Below are positions 1 through 7,135 of a stretch of 7,902 nt of DNA, piece after piece. The stretch covers positions 1 through 7,902 of the forward strand of contig CALGHC010000547.1 of assembly GCA_937915965.1 (NCBI GenBank), in the 5' to 3' direction. A model generated the notes under the pieces. It was not told the origin of the DNA. It saw only the letters and a list, made by a program, of their open reading frames with translations, and made no database searches. This stretch comes from an uncultured Myxococcales bacterium (lineage in GTDB: Bacteria; Myxococcota_A; UBA9042). The number at the start of each line of letters is the position of its first letter. Position 1 is the stretch's first letter. The position numbers and the translations under genes are program-made.

Positions 1-1
1 A

Positions 2-268
2 CCCGTGCGGCCGTTCGTCGCCGCCGGCATTGGATTCGAGGGCCTGGTGGCGGCGACGCGCGAGGTCGGCCCTGACTGGGACCTGGGTCTGCATGCGGCG
101 GCGGGCGTTCACGTCGACCTGAGCCAGGCCGCCAGCCTGCGCGCCGAGCTGCGACACGTCACGACCGATGGCATCGGCCGAGACCTGGCCCACAAGTGGG
201 AACTGACGGTTGGCGTCGCTCTGCGCTTCGCAGATGCGGCGGGACCGGCCGTCATCGAGAGACGCTAG
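2..268 (+). CDS. Outer-membrane beta-barrel protein, C-terminal end (5' truncated by window)
   Basis: The frame is open from the left edge, so the true start lies upstream; the GTG at 5-7 is only an internal Val. The visible 88 residues alternate polar and hydrophobic residues with Gly and aromatics, as in transmembrane beta-strands: RPFVAAGIGFEGL, then DWDLGLHAAAGVHVDL, then SLRAELRHVTT, and a last strand KWELTVGVALRF ending in Phe (227-229). A terminal strand ending in Phe is the known signature recognised by the BAM assembly machinery. Here 12 more residues (ADAAGPAVIERR) follow the Phe, and the last five come from the first copy of a 21-bp tandem repeat, where a TAG (266-268) ends the frame. 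This suggests a small porin-like or OmpA/OmpW-type barrel in the outer membrane; the exact family cannot be named from this fragment. It converges with the giant lipoprotein gene. Confidence 0.72.
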   Translation, partial: PVRPFVAAGIGFEGLVAATREVGPDWDLGLHAAAGVHVDLSQAASLRAELRHVTTDGIGRDLAHKWELTVGVALRFADAAGPAVIERR

Positions 269-392
269 GGCGTCATCGAGAGACCCCAGGGCGTCATCGA
301 GAGACCCCAGGGCGTCATCGAGAGACCCCAGGGCGTCATCAAGAGACCCCAGGGCGTCATCAAGAGACCCCAGGGCGTCATCACGAGACGTC
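251..392. repeat. 21-bp tandem repeat, six full copies plus a decayed seventh
   Basis: Each unit reads GTCATCGAGAGACCCC followed by AGGGC. Copies begin at 251, 272, 293, 314, 335 and 356; a degenerate seventh starts at 377 (GTCATCACGAGACG) and fades out by about 392. Copies 2-4 are identical. Copy 1 differs at two bases (264 and 266), one of which creates the TAG that ends the barrel gene. Copies 5 and 6 share GAG to AAG at the third codon. The 21-bp length keeps any reading frame. The array fills most of the gap between two convergent genes. Within a unit, GAC...GTC forms a short imperfect dyad with a C/C mismatch, too weak to call a terminator. The sequence does not show a function. Confidence 0.95.
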
Positions 393-445
393 GCGCAGTT
401 GCCTCTCCCCAGCCTTGGCCGCTCGTCGCTCCCGGCGAACCGGCG

Positions 446-3400
446 CTACGGGGCGCAGACCCCGATCTGGCAGGTGCCGCCCTTGCCGCATGGCGCGCCG
501 TCGGCCAGAGGCGTGTGCGTGCAGCCGCCGTCGGCGGGCATGCAGCCGTCCATCGTGCACGCGTTCTGGTCGTCGCAGGGCTTGGCGGCACCGACACACT
601 TGTCGGCCGCGCAGGCGTCCGAGACGGTGCACAGGTTGCCGTCGTCGCAAGCGCTGCCAGGGCCAACCACGACGTGGAAACACTCGCCGCTGATCGGCTT
701 GCAGTTGTCGGTGGTGCAGGTGTTGCCGTCGCCGCAGGGACGCGGATCGCCAGGTTGGCAATCGCCGTCACTGCATGCGTCGTTCAACGTGCAAGCGTTG
801 TCGTCGTCGCAGGGCTCCCCTTCGATCGGCGCAAAGACGCACTCGCCGCTGGTCAAATCGCAGCTGTCGGCCGTGCAGGTCTCGGTGTCGAAGCACGCCT
901 TGGGGGCACCGCCCTTGCAGTCGCCCGCCACACATACATCGTCGAGCGTGCAGCCCGTGCCGTCCTCGCAGACACCGCCGCTGGTCTTGACGTGCACGCA
1001 GCCAAAGGCCGGGTTGCACGAGTCGTCGGTGCACACGTTGGCGTCGTTGCAGTCCGAGGCGTCCTTGCCCAGGCAGCTGCCGCCCTCGCAGATGTCATCA
1101 GCCGTGCAGGTGTCGCCGTCGTCGCACGCGCCGCCATCGGCGGGCTGGTTGATGCAGCCCTTGGCGGTCCAGCACACGTCCGCGGTGCACGGCTGGCCGT
1201 CGTCGCAGTCGAGCACGCCGCTGGCGACACACACACCGGCGTCACAGGCGTCGTTGGTCGTGCACTGGTCGCCGTCCTCGCACTGCACCTCGTCGACCTT
1301 CTCGTGCAGGCAGCCGACGTATGGAATGCAGACGTCGTTGGTGCACGCGTTTGCGTCATTGCAGTCCACCGGGGTCGGGCCAACGCACTTGCCACCGGTG
1401 CAGCCGTCGTCGACTGTGCACAGGTTGGCGTCGTTGCACGGGTTGGCGTCGTTGCCACCGTGCACGCAGCCCTTCGTCGGATCACACGAGTCGTCGGTGC
1501 AGGTGTTCTCGTCGTCGCACGGATCGAGCGGGCCCGACGCGCAGACTCCCTCGGCGCAGGCGTCGTTGACGGTGCAGAAATTGCCATCCTGGCAGGTGAG
1601 CGCGCCGTCGACGCTGAACCAGGAGACTTCGGCCCGATACAGAAGCCCGGCCGGGTTCGTCTGCCAGGTCTTGCCCGCGCCGCCCAGGTTGCTGACCATG
1701 CACTTCAGGGTGTTCTCGCCGATCTTCAAGGCGGTGGTCAGCGGCAGCTTGCGGACGACATCCCAGGCGTGATCGCTGTCATCGATCAGGCCCACCTGCT
1801 TTCCGTTGAGTCGGCAGTCAAAGATGTTGTCCGCCGCGATCCACAGCGTCCCCGTGACCTGCGCAGCGCCGGATGGGACGTCGAAGGTCCGGAAGAACCA
1901 GACGTCGTAGGACTCGAGGGTCGGGTTGTCGACCTTGTTGGTCAGCCAGATCCAGGTCGCGCCGGGGATGTCCTTGACCCACGCCCCGTACTGACCCGCG
2001 TAGCCATCCCACGCGGCCACTGCAGGTACGGGGTTCTTCTGCTGCGGATCGCCCTTGTTGAAGTCGACCTCATCGTCGGCCAATGTCTGCGAGTCGCTGA
2101 CGACGGCGAGCGTATTCTTGTCGCCGGGCTTCTTGGGGACGTGGACGCAGCCGGATTTGGCGTCGCAGTCGTCGTCGGTGCATAGATTGCCGTCATTGCA
2201 GTTGGTGACGCCCGCGCCGGCACAGACGCCGCCGTTGCACACGTCGCCACTCGAACACGGGTCACCGTCGCTACAAACCGCGCCCTGGGCCACGGAGTGC
2301 GTACAGCCGATCTTCGCCTCGCAGGCGTCGATCGTGCACGAGTTGGCGTCGTCGCAGTTCAAGCCGTTGGTGCCGACACATTGGCCGTCCTGGCAGATAT
2401 CGAGTGCGGAGCAGGTGTTGCCGTCATCGCACAGCTTCGAGTTGATATCGAAGAGCACGTCCATGCGGAAGAGCAGACCCGCCGGATTGGTTTCGTAGTT
2501 GGCTCCTGCGACGCCCGGATTGGTCACGAGGCACTTCAGCTCGTTCTTGCCAAGCACGAGCAGCGCCTTGAGCGATGCCGACTGTGGCGACGAAGCGTTG
2601 CTGGGCGGCACGCCCTCAAGGACCAGCGCGTTGTTGAACCAGCAGGTGAAGCCGCCGTCCGCGGCGACCTGCAGGCCGCCGTCGAGGTTGGTCGAAGCCA
2701 CCGGCACCTGGAAGGAGCGGATAAAGAGACCCTCGGTGTCCTCAGCAGGCTGGCTGACCTCGGCCTCGTGCCAGATCCAGACCGCGCCGGCGATCTTGTC
2801 GGTCCAGCCGTCGCCCACGTGGGTGGGCACGCCATTGATCGGATCCACCTGCTCGAGCTTCGCATCCACCCACTTGGTCTTCGCCGAGACCTTGGTCTGG
2901 ACGTCGCTAACGAAGGTGATCTGGGCAGCACCGTCGCCGACCGCGGGCGAGTGGACGCAGCCCACCTTGCCGTCACAGACGTCGTCCGTGCAGACGTTCT
3001 CGTCGTTGCAGATCAGCAGCGCCTTGGCCTTGCAGACGCCCGCCTCGCACTTATCGGGACCCGCGCACGGGTTGCCGTCGTCGCAGGTGTCGGTGGTCTC
3101 CAGGTGCGTACAGCCCGTTTTGCCGTCGCAGGCGTCGGCGGTGCACGTGTTGGCGTCGTTGCAGTCCAGGGGGCTGCCGCCGACACACAACGCTTCCTTG
3201 CATACGTCGGGCGCCGTGCAGGCGTTGCCGTCGTCGCAGGGCAGGTCGCCGAGCGCCCCGTGGGTGCAGCCGATCTTCGGATCGCAGGCGTCGGTCGAGC
3301 ACGGATTGGCGTCATCGCAGTCGGTCGGGCCTCCAGCCATGCAGTTGCCGGCGACGCATGCGTCGTCTGCAGTGCAGGGGTTGGAATCGCTGCACTTGTT

Positions 3401-6400
3401 GGTGTCATCTTTGACGTGACCGCAACCAGCGATGGGATCACAACCATCGTCGGTGCAGACGTTGGCGTCGCTGCAGTTGCGCGGTCCGCCGCCGCCACAC
3501 TTGCCGCCGCTGCAGTGGTCGTTGACCGTGCAGTAGTTGCCGTCGTTGCAAGCGTTCTTGTTGTTGGCGTACACGCAGCCGCTCTTGGGGCTGCACGTGT
3601 CCGTGGTGCAAGCGACACCGTCGTTGCAGACCTTGCCGTCGCCCTGGCACTTGCCCAGGACGCTGCACATGTCGTTGTCGGTGCATGCGTTGCCGTCGTT
3701 GCATGCGATCACCCCAAGCAGCTTGTGCGTGCAGCCCGTCTTGGGATCGCAGCCGTCGGTGGTGCAGGGGTTGTTGTCGTTGCAGTTTGGCTTGCCGGTT
3801 GGCGTGCAGACCGCCGCCTTGCAGACGTCGCCGGTGGTGCACGCGCTGCCATCAGAACACTTCTTGCTGTTGGGCAGGTACTTGCAGACGCCGGACTTGG
3901 CATCGCACGAATCGTTGGTGCAACCGTTGCCGTCATTGCAGACCGTCCACTTCGACGCCGTGCAGGTGCCTGTCTGGCACGCATCGCCGAACGAGCAGGC
4001 GTTGTCGTCGGTGCACTCGGTGCCATCGGTCAGGTTCTTGTACTCGCACTGACCGGTGGTCTGGTTGCAGATGTCGGCCGTGCAAGCGTTGTTGTCCTCG
4101 CACAGCTTGCTGTCCTCGGGCTGGCAGACGCCGGCGAGGCAAAAGTCCTTCAAAGTACAGGCGTTGCCGTCGCTGCAAGCCGCGCCGTCGCTGCCCGGCT
4201 TGTGGGCACAGTCCTGGGTCCCGAGGTCGCACCAGTCGATCGTGCAGACGTTGCCGTCGTCGCAGTTCTGCAAGGGCCCGCCGATGCACGCGCCGTTGTT
4301 GCAACCGTCCGTCGTCGTACACGCCTGACCGTCGTCGCAGAGCTCGGCTTCCTTGTACGGGGTCGTCTCGCACTGGCCGGTGTCGCCGTTGCAAGCTGAG
4401 TAGGTGCAGGGGTTCTCGTCGGGACAGGTCTTGAGACTGGCAGGTGCGCAGCCGCCGTTCTCGCAGTGATCACCGACAGTGCATGCGCTGCCGTCATCGC
4501 AGTCGGCACCGCTCGTTGGGCTGACGAGGCACTCGCCGCTGTCGAAATCGCAGCTGTCGGCGGTGCAGGGGTCACCGTCGTTGCAGACCTTGGTGATGCC
4601 GGACACGCAGCCGCCGTCTTGGCAGACATCGCCGCTGGTGCACGCGTCGCCATCCTGGCAGGACACCTGATTGTCTTCGTAGAAACAGCCACCGACCGGG
4701 TCGCAGGCGTCGTTCGTGCACGGGTTGCCGTCGTCGCAGGCGATCGTCAGGCCCGGCAGGCAGATACCGGCCACGCAGGCGTCGCCGACCGTGCAGACGC
4801 TCTCGTCGGCCTCGCAGGGTGTCTCGTCGATGACCGCCTTGGCCTCACAGACCCCAGAGAACGCGCCGCAGGTGTAGATCAAGCAGTCCGTGTTCTTGGC
4901 AGGATCGCACAGCACGATGGTGTTCTCGTCGACATTGCAGGTATGGGCGTTGAGGTCGCAGAACAGCGTGCCGTTGCACTTGTTGCCGTCTTCCTTGGCG
5001 ACGCAGTCGTCGTTGGACAGGCACTCGCAGCTGTTGGGCCCGCTCGAGCAGGCACCATCGAGGCAACCATCACCCGAGGTGCAGATGTTGCCGTCGTCGC
5101 ATGTGGCCTTGTTGGGGAGGGAGACGCACTCACCGTTCGTTTGATCGCAGGCGTCATCGGTGCAGGGATTGTTGTCGTCGCAGAAGACCGGCTTGGCGGC
5201 CGCGCATTCGCCCAAGACACAGTGCTCGCCGGTGGTGCAGGCCAGACCGTCGTCGCAGATGATGCCGTCGACGTTGGGGACCACCTTGCAGGCCCCCGTC
5301 TTGGTCGAGCAGGCCTCGACCGTGCACAGCTTGCCGTCGTCGCAGACGACCGGTTCGCCACCGGCGCAATCTCCGCCATCGCAGACGTCGACCAGGGTGC
5401 ACGGATTGCCATCGGTGCACGGCAACACGTTCGGCGCGAACACGCACTCGCCGCTGCCGCCGTCGCATCCGTCATCCGTGCAGAGCAGCGAGTCGTCACA
5501 GACCTTGGGCTTGCCGGCCGCGCAGCCACCGAGCTGACATGCGTCACCCAGCGTGCAGGGATCGCCGTCCTCGCAGGGCAGGCCGCTGTTGTCCTCGAAG
5601 AGGCAGGCACCGGTGTTGTTGTCGCAGACATCGATCGTGCATGCGTTGTCGTCGTCGCAGACCTTGGGCGTGCCGACGCACTCCACCGCGTGGTTGCAGA
5701 GGTCGTCAGCTGTGCACGGGCTGCCGTCGTCGCAGGTCGTTGTCGCCTCCTGGGCGAGATGGAGGCAAGCGCCGCTTTCGGCGTCGCATGCGTCCTGCGT
5801 ACACGAGTTTTCGTCCGCGCAGTCCTTGGCGATGCCTGGCTCGCAGGCGCCGTCGATGCAGCTGTCGCCCACCGTGCACGGGCTGGCGTCATCGCAGACG
5901 GCGTCGAGCTCGGCCAACGTGCAGCCGTCGCTCAGCTCGACGGCGCCCAGCGCCGGGTCGCACCAATTGAGGGTACAGACGTTGTCGTCGTCGCAGTCGT
6001 TGAGCGCGCCGGCCTTGCAATCGCCGTCGAGGCACGCGTCATCGACCGTGCAGACGTTGCCGTCGTCGCAAGCCACGATGTTGGACGCGTAGACGCATCC
6101 CGCGACGGGATCGCACGCATCGTCGGTGCAGATATAGCCATCGTCGCAGTCGGTCGGCAGACCCGGCGTACACGCGCCCTCCTCGCAGTGGTCCCCCTCG
6201 GTGCACGCGTTGCCGTCCTCGCACGCTCCCTCGGTCATCTCGTGGCTGCACGCGCCGCCGGATGGCTCACATGCGTCGATGGTGCACGGACTACCATCGT
6301 CGCAATCCGGTCCCGCGCCGCTGACGCACGCACCGGCAAGGCAAGAATCCGCGGTCGAACAGGGGTCGCCATCTTCACACGCGGCGCCGTCCGCGGCCGT

Positions 6401-6943
6401 CCAGGTGCAGCCCTCTGCCAGCGGCGTGTACTTCGCCGGGTCGCAGCCGCCAATCGTGCACGGGTTGCCGTCGTCGCAGGTCTCTTCGTCGGTCTCGCCA
6501 TCACAGTCGTTGTCCTTGCCATCGCATTTTTCGTCGAGCGTGCAGGGCTCTGGGACGCAAACCCACACACCCTCGCCCGTCGGCGTGGCCTCGCCGGGCA
6601 AGCCGCCGCCAGGCACGATCTGCTCGCAGGTGTAGCCATCTTCGCAGCCGTCGCCACAAGGCTGGGCGCAGTGCTTGGCGCCGTCTTTGGCGTCGATGCA
6701 GACACCGCTCTCGCATTCGGCGTCCGCCTCGCAGGGGCACTTTTCGCCAAGAGGACACGGCTCAGCGAGCGTGCCGTCGGTGACTATGTCTGCCGAGTCG
6801 GCGGCGCCCGCTGCGCCGCCGTCGCCGTCGTCTTCGAAGCATGCGGTCGCCGCGACGAGGCACAGCAGCGCGGCAAATGCCGGACGAAGAGCCCGTCGTT
6901 GATTAGGAGATACGCCCATCGAATCAGATGGTTGGATCTTCAT
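446..6943 (-). CDS. Giant cysteine-rich multi-module surface lipoprotein
   Basis: This gene encodes 2165 residues from the ATG at 6943. That start is chosen because GAGG sits six bases upstream; an in-frame GTG at 7000 and ATG at 6919 lack a comparable site. Residues 1-34 form a lipoprotein signal peptide (basic NQRRALR, hydrophobic PAFAALLCLVAATA) ending at Cys35. An acidic DG/GA-rich linker follows, then a Cys-rich region (63-134), a MopE-like motif CDGKDNDCDGETDE (140-153), and from 156 to the end alternating 4-Cys modules: A, about CDDxNxCTxDxCDxxxGxC, and B, about CxDGxxCTxxDxCxxGxC. I count about 30 of each. The A module resembles the Dictyostelium CTDC repeat (Pfam Dicty_CTDC) of prestalk matrix proteins. 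The array is interrupted at 639-709, 1342-1504 and 1612-1783. Many Cys and Asp residues suggest a disulfide-stiffened, perhaps Ca-binding, outer-surface or matrix protein. No enzymatic motif is seen; the function is unknown. Confidence 0.93.
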   Translation of the reverse strand: MKIQPSDSMGVSPNQRRALRPAFAALLCLVAATACFEDDGDGGAAGAADSADIVTDGTLAEPCPLGEKCPCEADAECESGVCIDAKDGAKHCAQPCGDGCEDGYTCEQIVPGGGLPGEATPTGEGVWVCVPEPCTLDEKCDGKDNDCDGETDEETCDDGNPCTIGGCDPAKYTPLAEGCTWTAADGAACEDGDPCSTADSCLAGACVSGAGPDCDDGSPCTIDACEPSGGACSHEMTEGACEDGNACTEGDHCEEGACTPGLPTDCDDGYICTDDACDPVAGCVYASNIVACDDGNVCTVDDACLDGDCKAGALNDCDDDNVCTLNWCDPALGAVELSDGCTLAELDAVCDDASPCTVGDSCIDGACEPGIAKDCADENSCTQDACDAESGACLHLAQEATTTCDDGSPCTADDLCNHAVECVGTPKVCDDDNACTIDVCDNNTGACLFEDNSGLPCEDGDPCTLGDACQLGGCAAGKPKVCDDSLLCTDDGCDGGSGECVFAPNVLPCTDGNPCTLVDVCDGGDCAGGEPVVCDDGKLCTVEACSTKTGACKVVPNVDGIICDDGLACTTGEHCVLGECAAAKPVFCDDNNPCTDDACDQTNGECVSLPNKATCDDGNICTSGDGCLDGACSSGPNSCECLSNDDCVAKEDGNKCNGTLFCDLNAHTCNVDENTIVLCDPAKNTDCLIYTCGAFSGVCEAKAVIDETPCEADESVCTVGDACVAGICLPGLTIACDDGNPCTNDACDPVGGCFYEDNQVSCQDGDACTSGDVCQDGGCVSGITKVCNDGDPCTADSCDFDSGECLVSPTSGADCDDGSACTVGDHCENGGCAPASLKTCPDENPCTYSACNGDTGQCETTPYKEAELCDDGQACTTTDGCNNGACIGGPLQNCDDGNVCTIDWCDLGTQDCAHKPGSDGAACSDGNACTLKDFCLAGVCQPEDSKLCEDNNACTADICNQTTGQCEYKNLTDGTECTDDNACSFGDACQTGTCTASKWTVCNDGNGCTNDSCDAKSGVCKYLPNSKKCSDGSACTTGDVCKAAVCTPTGKPNCNDNNPCTTDGCDPKTGCTHKLLGVIACNDGNACTDNDMCSVLGKCQGDGKVCNDGVACTTDTCSPKSGCVYANNKNACNDGNYCTVNDHCSGGKCGGGGPRNCSDANVCTDDGCDPIAGCGHVKDDTNKCSDSNPCTADDACVAGNCMAGGPTDCDDANPCSTDACDPKIGCTHGALGDLPCDDGNACTAPDVCKEALCVGGSPLDCNDANTCTADACDGKTGCTHLETTDTCDDGNPCAGPDKCEAGVCKAKALLICNDENVCTDDVCDGKVGCVHSPAVGDGAAQITFVSDVQTKVSAKTKWVDAKLEQVDPINGVPTHVGDGWTDKIAGAVWIWHEAEVSQPAEDTEGLFIRSFQVPVASTNLDGGLQVAADGGFTCWFNNALVLEGVPPSNASSPQSASLKALLVLGKNELKCLVTNPGVAGANYETNPAGLLFRMDVLFDINSKLCDDGNTCSALDICQDGQCVGTNGLNCDDANSCTIDACEAKIGCTHSVAQGAVCSDGDPCSSGDVCNGGVCAGAGVTNCNDGNLCTDDDCDAKSGCVHVPKKPGDKNTLAVVSDSQTLADDEVDFNKGDPQQKNPVPAVAAWDGYAGQYGAWVKDIPGATWIWLTNKVDNPTLESYDVWFFRTFDVPSGAAQVTGTLWIAADNIFDCRLNGKQVGLIDDSDHAWDVVRKLPLTTALKIGENTLKCMVSNLGGAGKTWQTNPAGLLYRAEVSWFSVDGALTCQDGNFCTVNDACAEGVCASGPLDPCDDENTCTDDSCDPTKGCVHGGNDANPCNDANLCTVDDGCTGGKCVGPTPVDCNDANACTNDVCIPYVGCLHEKVDEVQCEDGDQCTTNDACDAGVCVASGVLDCDDGQPCTADVCWTAKGCINQPADGGACDDGDTCTADDICEGGSCLGKDASDCNDANVCTDDSCNPAFGCVHVKTSGGVCEDGTGCTLDDVCVAGDCKGGAPKACFDTETCTADSCDLTSGECVFAPIEGEPCDDDNACTLNDACSDGDCQPGDPRPCGDGNTCTTDNCKPISGECFHVVVGPGSACDDGNLCTVSDACAADKCVGAAKPCDDQNACTMDGCMPADGGCTHTPLADGAPCGKGGTCQIGVCAP
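449..1594 (-). repeat. Cys-module array, block 4 (C-terminal, about seven A/B pairs)
   Basis: Residues 1784-2165. B and A modules alternate from CQDGNFCTVNDACAEGVC to the last A module CDDQNACTMDGCMPADGGC, and the protein ends with a shortened Cys cluster, CGKGGTCQIGVCAP. That ending resembles a truncated B module and looks like a natural cap, because the stop TAG (446-448) follows directly. There is no C-terminal membrane segment, LPXTG-like or PEP-CTERM-like sorting signal. Confidence 0.85.
1595..2110 (-). other. Inserted beta-sandwich-like domain 2 of the lipoprotein
   Basis: Residues 1612-1783. It opens LAVVSDSQTLADD and matches domain 1 along its length: PGATWIW for AGAVWIW, FFRTFDVP for FIRSFQVP, LWIAADNIFDCRLNGK for LQVAADGGFTCWFNN, IGENTLKCMVSN for LGKNELKCLVTN, and TNPAGLLYRAEV for TNPAGLLFRMDV. 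The two are clearly paralogous, though well diverged. Both conserved Cys are kept. As with domain 1, the domain follows an A module and precedes a B module. A carbohydrate or ligand-binding role is possible from the fold guess only. Confidence 0.68.
2111..2431 (-). repeat. Cys-module array, block 3 (B-A-B-A between the two domains)
   Basis: Residues 1505-1611 hold four modules: CDDGNTCSALDICQDGQC (B), CDDANSCTIDACEAKIGC (A), CSDGDPCSSGDVCNGGVC (B) and CNDGNLCTDDDCDAKSGC (A), then the linker VHVPKKPGDKNT. The spacing between the two inserted domains is therefore exactly two module pairs. Confidence 0.85.
2432..2920 (-). other. Inserted beta-sandwich-like domain 1 of the lipoprotein
   Basis: Residues 1342-1504. 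It opens ITFVSDVQTKV and contains AGAVWIWHE, an FIRSFQVP strand, LQVAADGGFTCWFNN, LGKNELKCLVTNPG and NPAGLLFRMDV. The order WIW, then FxRxFxVP, then a strand with AAD and an FNN or LNG turn, then ExxLKC, is the style of galactose-binding-like jelly-roll domains; this is a fold guess without a search. One Cys in FTC and one in LKC are shared with domain 2 and could pair. The domain lies in an A-to-B linker. Confidence 0.65.
2921..4816 (-). repeat. Cys-module array, block 2 (about twelve A/B pairs)
   Basis: Residues 710-1341 of the lipoprotein. The block starts with a B module and ends with an A module (CNDENVCTDDVCDGKVGC) and a short linker. Part-way through, the A modules switch from the long form ending xGxC (TGQC, SGVC) to the short form ending xGC (KTGC, IGC, VGC), and their first residues shift from CDD towards CND or CSD. 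This suggests that part of the array arose by local amplification. Confidence 0.88.
4817..5029 (-). other. Divergent Cys-rich segment interrupting the module array
   Basis: Residues 639-709 begin CECLSNDDCVAKEDGNKCNG and continue with a Cys pattern different from both A and B modules (LFCDLNAHTC, then DCLIYTCGAFSGVC). The segment takes the place of one A module: a B module precedes it and another B (CEADESVCTVGDAC) follows. Segments opening C-x-C-x4-DC...DGN-x-CNG are, from memory, found among similar myxobacterial repeat proteins. I know no function for it. Confidence 0.7.
5030..6478 (-). repeat. Cys-module array, block 1 (about nine A/B pairs)
   Basis: Residues 156-638 of the lipoprotein. 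A modules (for example CDDDNACTIDVCDNNTGAC) alternate strictly with B modules (for example CEDGDPCTLGDACQLGGC), with a period of roughly 45-55 residues per pair. Most A modules here have the longer form with an extra residue before the last Cys (SGAC, TGAC, SGEC). The first and fourth A modules carry short inserts (AKYTPLAEG and ALGAVELSDG) before the last Cys. At the DNA level the recurring codons give the repeated plus-strand word TTGCCGTCGTCGCA. Confidence 0.88.
6485..6526 (-). other. MopE-like metal-binding motif in the lipoprotein
   Basis: Residues 140-153 read CDGKDNDCDGETDE, matching the C-D-G-x-D-N-D-C-D-G-x-x-D-E signature of the putative metal-binding motif named after MopE of Methylococcus (Pfam Cu-binding_MopE). 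The motif occurs once here, just before the first A module. Its Asp spacing resembles Ca-binding loops. The metal bound cannot be read from sequence. Confidence 0.8.
6839..6943 (-). other. Type II (lipoprotein) signal peptide and lipidated Cys
   Basis: These are the first 35 codons of the giant lipoprotein gene. The n-region holds Lys2 and a basic cluster (RRALR), the h-region is PAFAALLCLVAA, and the site reads A-T-A with Cys35 at +1. Ala at -3 is less common than Leu but is tolerated in lipoboxes. Phe at +2 and Glu at +3 carry no Asp inner-membrane retention signal by the E. coli rule, which may not hold in this group. The acidic, Gly/Ala-rich sequence after the Cys is a typical flexible tether. 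Confidence 0.8.
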
Positions 6944-6947
6944 TCGG

Positions 6948-6953
6948 CACCTC
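6948..6953 (-). promoter_or_regulatory. Ribosome binding site of the lipoprotein gene
   Basis: On the minus strand the sequence before the ATG at 6943 reads TTGAGGTGCCGA. GAGG lies six bases from the start codon, a normal Shine-Dalgarno spacing. This favours 6943 over the in-frame GTG at 7000, whose extra 19 Arg/Pro-rich residues would give an unusually long n-region, and over the ATG at 6919, which is preceded by AACCATCTGATTCG without a purine core. Confidence 0.6.
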
Positions 6954-7135
6954 AAGCGACGAGGAGCCCGTCCGCAGCGCGAAGGTCGGCGCGGCGGCAC
7001 GGGCAGGAATCACCAGGAAAAAGGTACGCGGTGTCGCATGTCTTCGACAAGCGCCGGGACGCACGACGCAACGCAGCGTGCGGTTTGTCACCGGTCACGC
7101 CGCCCTGGATCGCCATCGTCAGGGGTCGGTGGCGT

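Noticed and set aside
251..392. CRISPR array
   Set aside because: The units abut directly with no unique spacers, so it is a simple tandem repeat.
432..443. CCGG-4 nt-CCGG hairpin just after the lipoprotein stop, possible terminator
   Set aside because: The stem is only 4 bp and no T-run follows on the minus strand.
210..1772. 520-codon + strand frame starting with repeated SSRDPRA units
   Set aside because: The repeated start is just the 21-bp array read in another frame, and the rest is antisense to the lipoprotein gene.
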